DNA of 64,000 bases, taken from assembly GCF_004014715.1 (NCBI RefSeq), contig NZ_CP034835.1, positions 3,472,001-3,536,000 on the forward strand. Reading direction: 5' to 3'. Positions 18,874-29,400 of the stretch are shown piece by piece. Origin of the DNA: Pseudoalteromonas sp. R3. GTDB taxonomy: Bacteria > Pseudomonadota > Gammaproteobacteria > Enterobacterales > Alteromonadaceae. The notes beneath the pieces are model-generated. The model searched no databases and was not told where the DNA came from. It saw nothing but the letters and a program-made list of their open reading frames with translations. Position 1 is the stretch's first letter. Every line of letters begins with the position of its first letter. A program made the position numbers and the translations under genes.

Positions 18874-20412
18874 TTACTGTGTAGGTATCGCAGGCCAGTA
18901 ACCCAATACAAAGTTGTCCATTTCACCTTTAATACTGACGTTACCAAAAGCACGCACTCTAACCAGAATCCGGTACAATGCTTTTGTGGAGTCAACCGGG
19001 AATACATCATGCAGCGCGAAGCTGCCAACGCCCAGAATACGCTCTTCACAGTAGCTGTCTTTACTACCTCCCATGTAATAGACATCTGTACAGACTCTGA
19101 CAGGGGTGTCTTTCTCAGCTTCTTGCAGCTGCACGGCAAGCTGAGTATAGACTTTGTCTGCATAATACGGATTGCCCCAACCAAAGTAATGAGTATAACT
19201 CGCCTGACGCCAGGGGCTCATCTCAAAACCCAGGCTTTGCTCGCCGCTGATCACCTGTTGACTCTGATTAACCAAGGTGACGTCTTGTGGTGTACTGGTT
19301 TCAAAGCCGCCCGCATCGGCTTCGAAACCAGACGTCGCAATGGTCACCAGGCCATCTGATAAGCTGGTCCCAGAATGCAGTGTGAGACTATTTAATAATA
19401 CCGCTCCATCAGACTCAATACGCAGTTCGGTAGATGTAATATCGGTTGTCAGACCGTCCTTTCCTAAATCAACGATAACGGGTACCAAGGCAGTGCTATT
19501 GGGCGCGATGTAAAAGCCAGGCGCAAACGCGGCGCTGTGGTCGCCGCTACGGAACTGCTTTTGATAGCTGGCACTGGCATAAAGCTGCGCACTCACTGGC
19601 AGGGAGCCTGGGTTAGTAATACTCGCCTGGTAAATAACATACTCAGGGTAAGTGTGAGAAAATTCCGGTTCTGGCAACACAAAGCGTGTTTTGTAGCTGC
19701 CATTGCTGGATTGAGCCAAACGCAAACTTGTCACTTCATGTGAGTGAGTTAAGGTCGGAGCATCGCTGAAAAAGGTATCAACCTGCGCCTCTGTCAGCTC
19801 GGAGAAGTCCCTTCCTTGCCAGAACAGATCCACCTGAGCATTACTCTGATGACTCTCCTCATGCAAAGTTATGTCGAGATTGTCCAGATAGACGGTTTCA
19901 TTAGGCAAGGCATAGCTGTCAAGAAACCAGGTCACTTTGTGAATAGCTTTGCCCGCGGGCAAAGTTACCTGACAATCGTGTGAATAGACACTTTCCTGAT
20001 AAGTTGGCACTTCATCATTACGTGATACATAAGACTCGTAAACGTTGCCATCAGCATATTCAATCTCAAAAACGCACTGCACAATAGTGTAGGGCCTGCG
20101 GCTATGCATATCAGAAAGTGGCATTGCAATATCAAATGAAGCGTTTAAGTGGCTGATTTCTGGAAGCGTTCGCATGATCAGCGCTTCAGTACCAACCCGA
20201 TAGTGCCCCTCGCTAGTCATGGCCAGACTCTTTGCTCCACTGATTGGCTTAATTGACGAGGCCTCAAACTGGCTTAGAGAACCATCAGCTACAAACATGC
20301 CAACATAGCCGTTATCAAAGTTCTGACTGACAAGTGTTCTCACAGACTCTGAAGCCTGAACACCTGTGGCAGATGCCATCAAACTCAGTACTGGCAATAT
20401 ATGCTTTTTCAT
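18874..20412 (-). CDS. Secreted beta-rich protein, no recognised family
   Basis: The frame opens at 20421, but AAGGA lies too close to that ATG and about 10 bases before the ATG at 20412, so codon 4 is preferred (512 residues). A signal peptide (ending VQA) is followed by beta-strand-rich sequence with two regions of similar pattern: an N-terminal part with SQNFDNGYVGMF and SGAKSLAM, and a C-terminal part with ATSGFEADAGGFE and SGEQSLGFEMSPW. Both resemble carbohydrate-binding jelly-roll modules. No catalytic motif was seen. Confidence 0.75.
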   Translation of the reverse strand: MKKHILPVLSLMASATGVQASESVRTLVSQNFDNGYVGMFVADGSLSQFEASSIKPISGAKSLAMTSEGHYRVGTEALIMRTLPEISHLNASFDIAMPLSDMHSRRPYTIVQCVFEIEYADGNVYESYVSRNDEVPTYQESVYSHDCQVTLPAGKAIHKVTWFLDSYALPNETVYLDNLDITLHEESHQSNAQVDLFWQGRDFSELTEAQVDTFFSDAPTLTHSHEVTSLRLAQSSNGSYKTRFVLPEPEFSHTYPEYVIYQASITNPGSLPVSAQLYASASYQKQFRSGDHSAAFAPGFYIAPNSTALVPVIVDLGKDGLTTDITSTELRIESDGAVLLNSLTLHSGTSLSDGLVTIATSGFEADAGGFETSTPQDVTLVNQSQQVISGEQSLGFEMSPWRQASYTHYFGWGNPYYADKVYTQLAVQLQEAEKDTPVRVCTDVYYMGGSKDSYCEERILGVGSFALHDVFPVDSTKALYRILVRVRAFGNVSIKGEMDNFVLGYWPAIPTQ

Positions 20413-20821
20413 TGGTTTCATTTCCTTTTTTATATCCCACAGGCTGTATCGGCACGGTTAAACAAAGGTTGAGCAAATACTCAGCTTTTATTCCTACGTA
20501 GCAATCAGACCAAAAAATTTATTCTAAATCCATTTTTTGTTCACATTCAAAAAACACAATATTAACCAAACATTCCGATTTTAAAATAGGATGGATACAA
20601 AAGTTCAGCGACAAGACACAGGCCAATGTAATGTGGCGTAACACAAAAAACGTGAAATAAAAGATAATTTAATGTTAACATTGATATAAATATTTTACCT
20701 CTCTACCACAACTAGATGCTTACAACACATCCATTGTGGCGATATGGGTGAGATATGCGCACTTATCTGCCTTTGCATGGTAAGCCGTACACTTATTCAG
20801 ACGACACACTAAGGGATTAAC
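20413..20821. other. AT-rich divergent promoter region
   Basis: About 400 bases between the secreted protein gene (minus) and the hydroxylase gene (plus). It is strongly AT-rich and must hold both promoters. No ORF, RNA structure or known operator was recognised. Confidence 0.5.
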
Positions 20822-22090
20822 ATGGATCTCAACTTTACCGAAGAAGTAATGTATACCCTGCCCTTCTATCTGGGGCCGCTATTTATTCTGGCAACCATCA
20901 ACTTTTTGCGTAAGCAAAAAAACTACCGCCTTAACGATACACTCACCAATGCCACCATTGCGCTTGGCAATCTGGGTTTATCATTTATTTTTCTGCTCGC
21001 TGTCGTGGCACTTTATACCCTGGTTTATAATGAGTATCGCCTGTTTAACCTAGATCAGAGCAACCCCCTGATCTACGTATTGGCATTTTTTGTCTATGAC
21101 TTTTTATACTACTGGAATCATCGCTTTCACCACATGATAGGGCTGTTTTGGGCCGATCATCTGGTACATCATACCGCGGAAAACTTTAACTTTGGTGTGT
21201 CCATTCGGATCAGCTATTTTACAGAGCTGACTATGTGGATGACCTTTATTCCAATGGCGTTTATGGGTATTTCACTGGAAGTATTCCTGGCAGCCAGCTA
21301 TACGCAAATCATCTGGGCATTTTGCATCCATACCAAGTATCTGAAAAAGACGCCTCGCGCCGATAAAATCTTCAATACGCCGTCGCTGCACCGCGTACAC
21401 CATGCCCGAAATCGCGCTTACATAGACAAAAACTATGGGGGTATTCTGATAATCTGGGACCGCTTATTTGGCACTTACCAACGTGAGCTGGACGACGATC
21501 CTGTGGTGTATGGTGTACGTGAGTCCTACCCCAGCTTTAGTCCACTGGTGATAAACTCCTATTATTTGAAAACCATCTGGCAAAAGATCAAATGTTCCAG
21601 CTCAGTCTTTGAGGTGCTCTGCTCTATTTTTGCACCACCTGCCTGGTTACCTAAAAAAGCCAATAAAGCCGACTTTTACTCACTCAGTGCCAAAGTACGC
21701 TCTAAAGATTTTAAACCCAAAGACCCGTATATTTGCAAACGCACCAAATGGACTGCATTTGTACGCTTTAGCAGCATAGTGGTGTTGTTTACCTACCTGA
21801 TGAGTTACTTTGGAGATCTGCCAACCTTACCTTTGGTGAGTATGTCTCTGTTGTTTTTCTGGCTATGCCATTTCAACGGTCTGGTCTTTGACGGTGCCAA
21901 GCTGGGCCTGCATATGGAAGCGGTCACTCAGCTGCTGTACGGGTTAATTTTGTATTGGGCTATCGATACCAATCAAGCAGACTGGATAACCCTGGGCACC
22001 GCCACACTGGCACTGATCTCTTTGTGCAACTACATGCTCTACCGCACCCGTCCAGTGCAACCTGTTGAACTGACTGCTGAGCCCCAGTAA
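20822..22090 (+). CDS. Fatty acid hydroxylase/sterol desaturase family membrane protein
   Basis: The 422-residue integral membrane protein has several helices and the histidine boxes of the di-iron fatty acid hydroxylase superfamily: HRFHH (H100, H103, H104), HLVHH (H113, H116, H117), an isolated H170, and HRVHH (H190, H193, H194). These ligate two iron atoms for O2-dependent hydroxylation or desaturation of a lipid. The C-terminal ~170 residues add further helices. It is followed 45 bases later by a methyltransferase-like membrane protein, suggesting joint lipid modification. Substrate unknown. Confidence 0.93.
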   Translation: MDLNFTEEVMYTLPFYLGPLFILATINFLRKQKNYRLNDTLTNATIALGNLGLSFIFLLAVVALYTLVYNEYRLFNLDQSNPLIYVLAFFVYDFLYYWNHRFHHMIGLFWADHLVHHTAENFNFGVSIRISYFTELTMWMTFIPMAFMGISLEVFLAASYTQIIWAFCIHTKYLKKTPRADKIFNTPSLHRVHHARNRAYIDKNYGGILIIWDRLFGTYQRELDDDPVVYGVRESYPSFSPLVINSYYLKTIWQKIKCSSSVFEVLCSIFAPPAWLPKKANKADFYSLSAKVRSKDFKPKDPYICKRTKWTAFVRFSSIVVLFTYLMSYFGDLPTLPLVSMSLLFFWLCHFNGLVFDGAKLGLHMEAVTQLLYGLILYWAIDTNQADWITLGTATLALISLCNYMLYRTRPVQPVELTAEPQ

Positions 22091-22134
22091 CAACCAACAC
22101 CTAATTCTAAGTTAATATGATTGAAGGAAAAAAC

Positions 22135-22877
22135 ATGGAAACAGTAAATCAGACCCCGGACAGCCAAAACGCCGGAGGGGGGGTCAACCGCGAACACGGC
22201 CGCACGCTGGCGCAAAGGTGGACTTTTGTCGGTCTGCACTTTGGCCTGGTCCTTTTCTGTGCCTGGCTGGCAATGGCCGATGGCTGGACTCACATTGGTC
22301 AACTATTCTCTCAACAGTGGGTATTGGTTGATCAGGACAGAGCCCTGATCATGCTTGGCTGTGTATTTGTCTACTGGATCCGCCATGCCATTACGGTGTT
22401 GTATCTGTTGCAACGCAGAATTGACTGGGGTGAAGCGCTGGGCCTGCTGTGTTTTATGGCCCTGTTTGAAATCGGCCTGTTACTTGTGGGCGGCGGCGCA
22501 TTCAGAAATGAGGTTATCCCATTCGGTACGCTGGATATCGTTGCGCTGGCTTTGCTGGCGGTTGGCTCTTACCTCAACAGTGGCTCTGAGATCCAGCGTA
22601 AATGGTGGAAGCAGGACCCGGCCAACAAAGGTCAGTGCTACACGAAGGACTGTTTAAACATTCAATGCACATTAACTACTTCGGTGATGTGGTGCTGTTC
22701 ACGGGCTGGTGCTTGCTGAGCTACAACTACTGGACGCTGCTGTTGCCTTTCTTTATGGCTTACTCTTTTATCAGCTTCCACATCCCGGCACTTGATAGCT
22801 ACCTATCAGAGCGATATGGCGAGAAGTTTGATCAGTACGCGGCAAAAACAAAGAAACTGATCCCTTTCGTATACTAA
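22135..22877 (+). pseudogene. DUF1295/isoprenylcysteine methyltransferase-like membrane protein, frameshifted
   Basis: ATG at 22135 (METVNQ) has AAGGA upstream and is preferred over 22117. The first frame encodes several membrane helices but leaves the family pattern after KWWKQDPANKGQCYT and stops at 22719. The family pattern resumes one frame over: EGLFKHSMHINYFGD, then IPALDSYLSERYGEKF and ending KTKKLIPFVY at 22877. This C-terminal block is typical of PEMT/ICMT-like and DUF1295 proteins that bind SAM at the membrane. Adding one base near 22643 restores a single frame of 248 codons. It probably works with the adjacent hydroxylase. Confidence 0.8.
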
Positions 22878-22890
22878 CCCCGTAATCAGT

Positions 22891-22923
22891 CAGACTCTGC
22901 GGTCCCGATAGCCGCAGAGTCTG
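22891..22923. terminator. Bidirectional terminator
   Basis: CAGACTCTGCGG (22891-22902) and CCGCAGAGTCTG (22912-22923) form a perfect 12-bp stem with a 9-base loop, exactly between two convergent genes (22877 and 22929). Confidence 0.8.
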
Positions 22924-22928
22924 GCACT

Positions 22929-24764
22929 TCATTCAACACCGACAGAGGTCAGATTGAGTGCCAGTAACTGTGCTTCGTTCTGAGTTCGCCAATCTGGTGT
23001 CGCATGCTCGCTGATATAGTGCGCATAGAAATCACTATTAACACCTGATTCAACCGGCATCTGGCACAACAACAAAGCCACATCGAGACCAATGCGGCGA
23101 TCTCCCGATAACTGCGCCAGCTCAAAGGCACGCAGCGCAAGGGGCAGAAGCTCGGCCTGAGTTTGCGCAGCCGCAGCGTACATCACCGCCAGATAAGCAT
23201 TTTCTGCATTGTCCTGGCTCACACTGTCAATCAGAGACTTGGCCTCGTCATAGCGTGCTTCACTCAGATAATAACGAACCAGCGATTTACGACTGGACTG
23301 AGCCACCCAATGGTTCGGCGTTAACGCAGTATATTCCAGTACTTGCCGATAGTGAGGCTCTTTGTCAGCCGGCTTTTCTGCAAAAATGGCATAGTGGAAG
23401 GGCACTTTAGCAAAGTGGTAAATCGGCAATGCATAGTGCCGCATTTTCTCCTCAGCCTGCCGCAGGTAAAGATATTTATCATTATCCTGCTGGTTTTTAC
23501 TCGCCATAATCGACAAATAAGTCAGGGCATCCAGCTCTCTGGCAATGTCCTGCGACTGCTGCGCCAGCTGTGCCGAATGCAGCAAACTGGCTTTGACCTG
23601 CTCGTAATCCCGTTGTAAATGATGTAACCAGGAACGACTGTGCCAGACATCTGCCTGCGCCCTCAGGTCCTGGCTTATTGCCAGTGCCTCCAGTGCGGCA
23701 TCTAACCTCACCAGGCTGAGATCGACCAGGTTTTTACGCGACAGAATTTCGCCCTGATAGGCCAGTGCACGGCCCAGCTGCTGTGAATTAGTTTGCGCTT
23801 TGGCCAGTACTGCCAGTTTCTCAGCCATTGCCATCGCTTTTTCCAGCTCCCGCACATCGAGATAAGCATTCACCAAGGCGCCCAACAGGATCAGATCTTG
23901 TGGTGCAGACTGATGAGCCTGAGTCAGCATAGCCAGCTTCAGGTCTGGCGAATGAGGGTTTTGCAGTAAAGACCGGACCACAGGCTGGGTGAGATGGTGA
24001 TACAGCTGCTGGCGCACCGCTTCAGGTGTTTCACCATGTAATACACCCTGCCATTGCCCTGCAGGGCCTTTTAGCCAAAAAGTCAGGTACCAAAGAGCAT
24101 CCACATAGCGCACGCTGGCAGTGAGGATAAACGGATGCTGCGCCGCAACCTCGGGATAAACCAGTTCCTGTGATGTTCTGAAGTGCGCAGCAGAAAGCGT
24201 GGAAAGAGGGGTAAAGTCTAACCCGGTTGTGTCTTGTAGTTGCCACTTTTCGGGTCCAGCACCTTCAAAAGGCAGGTAAGTCAGTGTAAAGGACGCTTGC
24301 TCTGGCTCGTCGCTCTGGCTGATAAAAACCACAGCAACTAAGACCAATAAACAGCACAATGATATACCTAGCCACTTGATCTCTGAACGATGCATCCAAG
24401 TAGCCGCTGCAACGGATGTAGCGACCGGTTTTCCCTGAATATCACTAAGCTCTGATTTTGGACCTGTTACCGGTTCATTTACCGGACGCTGCCACTGATA
24501 ACCTCGCTTTGCATAGGTTTTGATAGCATCGTTGCCGAACAAAGCCCGTAAATGGCTGATATTTTGGAATACCGCCTGATCAGAGACCACTTTCCCCTGC
24601 CAGACTTCATTCAGGATCTCTTCTTTGCTGAGCACGCGATGCGTATTTTCCAGCAACAAAGCCAGCAGTTTCGCTTCATTGTGACGAATTGCAAGCGCTT
24701 CACCTGCGCGATGCAAAATCAAATCAGTGCTGTCGAACTCAAAGTCATCAAACTGGTAACGCAT
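22929..24764 (-). CDS. ToxR/CadC-like transmembrane regulator with TPR-like sensor
   Basis: The 611-residue protein has an OmpR-type winged helix at its N-terminus (about 1-95; LILHRAGEALAIRHNEAKLL, SKEEILNEVW, YAKRGYQW), a single membrane helix (about 130-150) and a periplasmic domain of ~450 residues rich in helix pairs (alanine/leucine-rich TPR-like units from about 270). This is the CadC/ToxR layout, where a periplasmic signal controls DNA binding without phosphorylation. Target genes are unknown; it converges on the lipid-modification pair and shares its terminator. Confidence 0.9.
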   Translation of the reverse strand: MRYQFDDFEFDSTDLILHRAGEALAIRHNEAKLLALLLENTHRVLSKEEILNEVWQGKVVSDQAVFQNISHLRALFGNDAIKTYAKRGYQWQRPVNEPVTGPKSELSDIQGKPVATSVAAATWMHRSEIKWLGISLCCLLVLVAVVFISQSDEPEQASFTLTYLPFEGAGPEKWQLQDTTGLDFTPLSTLSAAHFRTSQELVYPEVAAQHPFILTASVRYVDALWYLTFWLKGPAGQWQGVLHGETPEAVRQQLYHHLTQPVVRSLLQNPHSPDLKLAMLTQAHQSAPQDLILLGALVNAYLDVRELEKAMAMAEKLAVLAKAQTNSQQLGRALAYQGEILSRKNLVDLSLVRLDAALEALAISQDLRAQADVWHSRSWLHHLQRDYEQVKASLLHSAQLAQQSQDIARELDALTYLSIMASKNQQDNDKYLYLRQAEEKMRHYALPIYHFAKVPFHYAIFAEKPADKEPHYRQVLEYTALTPNHWVAQSSRKSLVRYYLSEARYDEAKSLIDSVSQDNAENAYLAVMYAAAAQTQAELLPLALRAFELAQLSGDRRIGLDVALLLCQMPVESGVNSDFYAHYISEHATPDWRTQNEAQLLALNLTSVGVE

Positions 24765-24825
24765 AGTGCCATGTAATTGTTATTATCCTATTCGCCGACA
24801 AGAATAACCCAAATACGTATAAAAA

Positions 24826-25203
24826 CTAAAGATGCACCATGATGGCCTCGCGCTGCTTCTTGGTCATTTTTTGCACCACCAGCAAGAACGAGTTATCTAT
24901 CATGCGTTCTATTTCTCCACGAGGCACAGAGCCATCCAGGATCACCGTATTCCACAACCGTTTATTCATATGATAACCGGGAATAACCGCATCAAAAATG
25001 TCCCGCAAAGCATGCGCTTCATCCGGGTCACACTTCAGATTCAACCACCAGTGACGGACCTCTCCTTCGTTATATTTGCCCGGAGCCAGTGTTGCAAACA
25101 TCTTGTCTTTCACTTTAAACACATCGACACCCGGCCCAAAAGGCTGTCCAACGGAAGAAAAGGGTTTATTAAGCAGATAAGCATGGGCTTGTGTATGGTC
25201 CAT
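24826..25203 (-). CDS. MmcQ/YjbR family protein
   Basis: The frame opens at 25239, but ATG at 25203 (MDHTQAHAYLL) has AGGAA upstream and fits the family start (125 residues). Family features include the DVFKVKDKMFATL strand, WWLNLKCDP, HMNKRLWNTV and a C-terminal helix LVVQKMTKKQRE. MmcQ/YjbR proteins have a CyaY-like fold, sometimes said to bind DNA; their role is unclear. Confidence 0.9.
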   Translation of the reverse strand: MDHTQAHAYLLNKPFSSVGQPFGPGVDVFKVKDKMFATLAPGKYNEGEVRHWWLNLKCDPDEAHALRDIFDAVIPGYHMNKRLWNTVILDGSVPRGEIERMIDNSFLLVVQKMTKKQREAIMVHL

Positions 25204-25267
25204 ATTGATGTTCCTTTGCTGACATTGTCTGAGCACCATACACCTTCATTCAGAGTATGCCAATGAC

Positions 25268-25914
25268 CTAAGCGACTGACTCACACTCGTCATATTTAGC
25301 AAAAATATGTTGATAAAAATGCGCCCTGTGCCCCATCAGTAGTGCGGCACGTTTATGGGGAAAGTCAAACTCAAATTGTTTGTGATAGCCCAGCCCCGCC
25401 ATGTGCTTCATCAGGCGAACATTATCGGCTCTGGGTTCAAGCACAATGCGCCGGGTCTTGGGCTGGCTTTGATAGATCAGATGGCTGAGGCAGGTCATCC
25501 AACAGCGAAAGTTATCCGGTCCCCGGCAGCTTTGTTCTCCACCAGCAGATGTATCCCCCGATCATAGGGCGCCGCATCATAATAACCTGCCAGCTTGTCT
25601 CTGGCTGCCCAGTAAACTTCCAGATAAGCAAAGGGCTGGTCGTCCAGATAACCAATCAGGGGTAAAGTATGGGCATCAGCAAGTTTATCACTCAGATACT
25701 GCCACTGTTTTTCTTCACTCCAGGCCTGTTGCCAGAACTGCGCAACTCTGGGGTCATTCATCCAACGACAAAAACGTGCTAAGTCATTGCGACCAATCAG
25801 CTTTAGAGAAAAACGTTTATTAAAATAAGGGTGAAAATATTCACCTAGCAGGGCACCGCGCTCGCGGGGCTTATCCTGTGTCAGTCCAGAGGACCATAAG
25901 TTCACGATATGCAT
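25268..25914 (-). pseudogene. Siderophore-type GNAT acyltransferase (IucB/RhbD-like), frameshifted
   Basis: The first frame (25914 to 25495) holds RFCRWMNDPRVAQFWQQAWS and IGYLDDQPFAYLEVYWA, typical of the acetyltransferases that N-acylate hydroxylysine or related amines in siderophore synthesis. It stops after VENKAAGD. The second frame carries the remainder (GPDNFRCWMTCLSHLIYQS, TRRIVLEPRADNVRLMKHM, HKRAALLMGHR) to 25268. One missing base near the CCCC run at 25520-25524 explains the break. No other siderophore genes adjoin, but a TonB receptor with a Fur-like box lies 8 kb away. Confidence 0.82.
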
Positions 25915-25997
25915 AGATAAAAAATGATGACAAATAACAACACAAAGACGAAAGCTATGAGAATAAATTTACCCATTAAAGGGCCAACCCGCCCCTT

Positions 25998-26453
25998 TCA
26001 ATTTGCTGCCATCGGATTCTTAATAACAAACCCATTTTCAACATCCGATTTAAATCCAACTTTTTTATATAGCTTGTGAGCACTGGTGCGTGTTGCGCCA
26101 GAGAGTAACATCACCTTATAGCAATGCTGCTCCCAGGCAAGTGACAGTGCCTGTTCAATAACCTGCTGACTTAAACCACGACGACGAAAGCGCTCAGAGG
26201 TAATAACATGTTCAATGATCCCAAACGGCCGACAGCCATTGGTCAGGGTGGGTACAATGCCCAGCTGACAAGTCGACGCAAGCTGCTCGTCTACCTCTGC
26301 CACCACGATATTGACCGCCGGACTGCTCAGCAGCCCGGTCCATGCCGATTCAAGCACCTGTTCACTCATTTGCGGATCATGCCCGCGCAGTTCTCTATAC
26401 AACTGAACTATGTCGGGTAAATCCTGTTGTGTCGCCAGTCGGATCTTTGCCAT
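25998..26453 (-). CDS. GNAT family N-acetyltransferase
   Basis: The 151-residue protein has the GNAT fold: an N-terminal IRLATQQDLPDIVQLYREL, the acetyl-CoA-binding motif around RFRRRGLSQQVIEQAL (R/Q-x-x-G-x-G/A region), and the C-terminal HKLYKKVGFKSD. Its ATG has AAAGGA 7 bases upstream. The gene begins inside the 3' end of the LRR-Roc-COR-TIR gene (59-base overlap), so the two are likely translated from one mRNA. The acceptor substrate is unknown. Confidence 0.92.
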   Translation of the reverse strand: MAKIRLATQQDLPDIVQLYRELRGHDPQMSEQVLESAWTGLLSSPAVNIVVAEVDEQLASTCQLGIVPTLTNGCRPFGIIEHVITSERFRRRGLSQQVIEQALSLAWEQHCYKVMLLSGATRTSAHKLYKKVGFKSDVENGFVIKNPMAAN

Positions 26454-29400
26454 CGTATTGTCCTTTGTTACGTAACCTCAGGTTTAATTTGTCTACTACA
26501 AATTGCACCGTTGCATCGGCCTGTAATTCGCTCTCACGCTCGGTGACTCTATCGCTTACCCAGCTTAACGCGCTATTGATGCAACCGATAAAGGCACTCA
26601 TGGCTTTTAACTCCGCAACCGCTTCAGGTCCGGCATCTTCTTTGCCAACGGCATCAATCAGGGCATTTATTTTTTCTTTCTCATGTTTCCAGTGCTGAAC
26701 GATTTCAAGCCGTGATTGCAGTGAGTCAATGTGTACATCAGCCAGGATCACCGGAAACACCTTGTCATTAAACTTGCTCTGTTGTCCCTGGCAATGCTCA
26801 TAAATCAGCTTAAGCTCATTCATACAGTGCGTTGACTCATACAAAGACTTGCGGCTGATCACCAGTAATACGGCATCGGCGCGGCCAATTTCGCGCTCAA
26901 ATTCGGCTATGCTGTCGCCATATCCTGTGGCTTCTCTGTCGCGGATCACCTCAAGCTCATACTTTGCCAGCTGAGTGTATATCTCATCGCATATCTGCTG
27001 ATGTGGATCTGGAGCCTTCCCCCTGGCATAAGAAAAGTACAGTCCGGTTGATGCCTTGGCCGCAGGATTAATGCCCGCAAATGGCGCAAGCGGGGTGTCC
27101 TCGTCTTGAATCTCACGCGCTTCTTCCGTTGGTTCTCCCACCCGCCATTCAACCCGGGCGCTTTGTTCTAGGTGCTGCTCTCTAGTGATCGATTTGAGCA
27201 AATGCTTTGCCAGCTCCAGCCCCTGTTTACCGGCAACACGAATATCAATCACCCCGGGCTGACCATAGTTACTAAAATCATCCCGCTCACCTTTTTGTTC
27301 ATCCGAGAGCGGCGTACATTCGAACCATACCCGGGCATTGGCTTTGGCATCGTAATAACAGCAGCCATAGCGCCAGTAACAGGCCTGAGGCCCCGCCTGC
27401 TGCCCAATTTTACTAAGCAAATAACGCATGGTGGCATCGTGTAAAAACGCATACTCCAGGCGAATATGATAGTCACATTCGCCCTGCTGCCAGATACTGG
27501 TAAAATGCCCCTGCCGTTCCGCTTTTTCCGGCAAAGCATCGGGAGCGATATAACTGTCATCCGTTAGTTTAAAGCACACCCCACACTGCAACATCATCTC
27601 CACAAACAAAGCTTTTTCGCTGGCAGTAAACTCCTTCCCCTGCCACAGTAGCGGCTCCAGATCCGCCTTGGCAAAACAGCCATTAGCACCTTTGAGTGCC
27701 GGCATCACATGCTCGCGCTCCAGCAGCAGGTAAACGCCCTGCAGCGCCCAGGCCTGATCCAGAATCAGCTGGTCGTCAAAACAGCCTTTACGATAAAACA
27801 CCCGGCCTGTCTGATGCAGGTACTGCACTAAGGTTTCGGGCGCTGCCACATCATAGCGCACACACAGTGTCTGATAGGCGTCGTACGGTAATAATTGCGT
27901 CTGCAACAAGGCAATCTCCTGCTCCACCGCCAGCCAGTTTTTGGGCAGCCAGATATCGCCATTGCGTTTAAGCTGTAACTGAACTGCCCGCTCAAAAAAG
28001 GGTGTAAACTCGTCCAGCCCGCCGGGCACTTTGGCACTGATGGGCACTTCACGTAGCTTGGTAAACGGCACCGGGTGAGGCACCGGGGCACGCAGATCCT
28101 GCTCTGGGTCGTCACACTGGCTCTGGCAGACCATTACCTGAGCTTCCGACCCCGCCAGCGACTTTAAATAGGCCAGCCAGTAGCTCAGCGGCCGGTTACG
28201 GATCTCAATCTGCTCGCACGGCACCAGGTCGTTATTTTCCGTGAGCGGATGCCACAGCAGCAAATACAATGCCCGACTGTCGATAAACAAACTGTGGGTC
28301 CCCAGATACACATCCTGACCACCAAAGTCCCAGCACTGGATCTCTATCTCGTTATAATCAAAGCGGTGCAGCTGAATACCATGGGTACTCTTCACACTTT
28401 CATCAAATGCCTCGCCCCGCAGACGCCGGGCCAGCTGCGTCTTACCTATCTGACCATTGCCCAAGATCATCACCTTTAACGCCGTCGGCGTGGCGTGCCC
28501 ATGGCGCTGGATATCCCAATACCAGTCTTCAATGGCGCTTTGCTTAATCGGGCAGGTCAATTCAGGAGGAATATGTTCAATTAAGATCTGCCCTGCTAGA
28601 TCAAGCTTAGGTAACTCGTTAAGCAAATACTCTGCTGTACCCCAGTCCAGTTTCGGGATCTGGTGTATCTGCAAAGTGGAATTTGAATAGGGCGGTATAC
28701 CTATTTGAAGTGTTTCCAACGTACTGACATGCATTAAGGGCGAATAGTCCTTTAGCCCATGACAGCCGCTAATACTTAGCGAGTTTAAGTTTTTATAGTT
28801 TCCTAACGTTGTTAAGTCCTGCAACTTTGAGTTTTCAGAGAAACTTAGCGCCTGTACCGTTAATCTATCAAACACATATAGATCATCCAGTTCACTCACA
28901 GATAAGTTCTCCTGGCACTGCAACCCAGTGAGCTTCCATACGCCGGTATCTTTTGTCCAGGTGCAATCTGATCGGATGGACATCATTTGAGGCAGGCTTT
29001 TTAACGCATCCATTTGACACTCTGTTAGCCTAAAGTGAGTACTAACTTCTTGCAGCGACGTCAAATGCGCAATATTATCAAGGGAGGGTTTTTGAGTCTC
29101 AAAACTAAACCCATGTAAAGCCTCTAAACTGGCAGGTAGGTCAGCAGGGTTCAGAGTTAACTCCATACCAAAATTATTCAAACTCAGCGTTTTTAGTTTT
29201 GACAACTTTGAGACAACAGACACATCCCTCATCGGCTCCCATGCGTGCACGGAGAGTGATTCAAGCTGTTGTAAACTGGCCAAACTCTGCAAAGACACAA
29301 CATTCTCTCTAAAACTTAAGACCAGAGACTTTAGCTGTTCAACCCTGCGCAACCCTGATAAGTCAGATAGTTCGGTACAGCCTAAAAGGCGAAGCTCTTC

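Noticed and set aside
24832..25266. 144-residue plus-strand frame
   Set aside because: Antisense to the MmcQ/YjbR gene, which has a clear family match and ribosome site.
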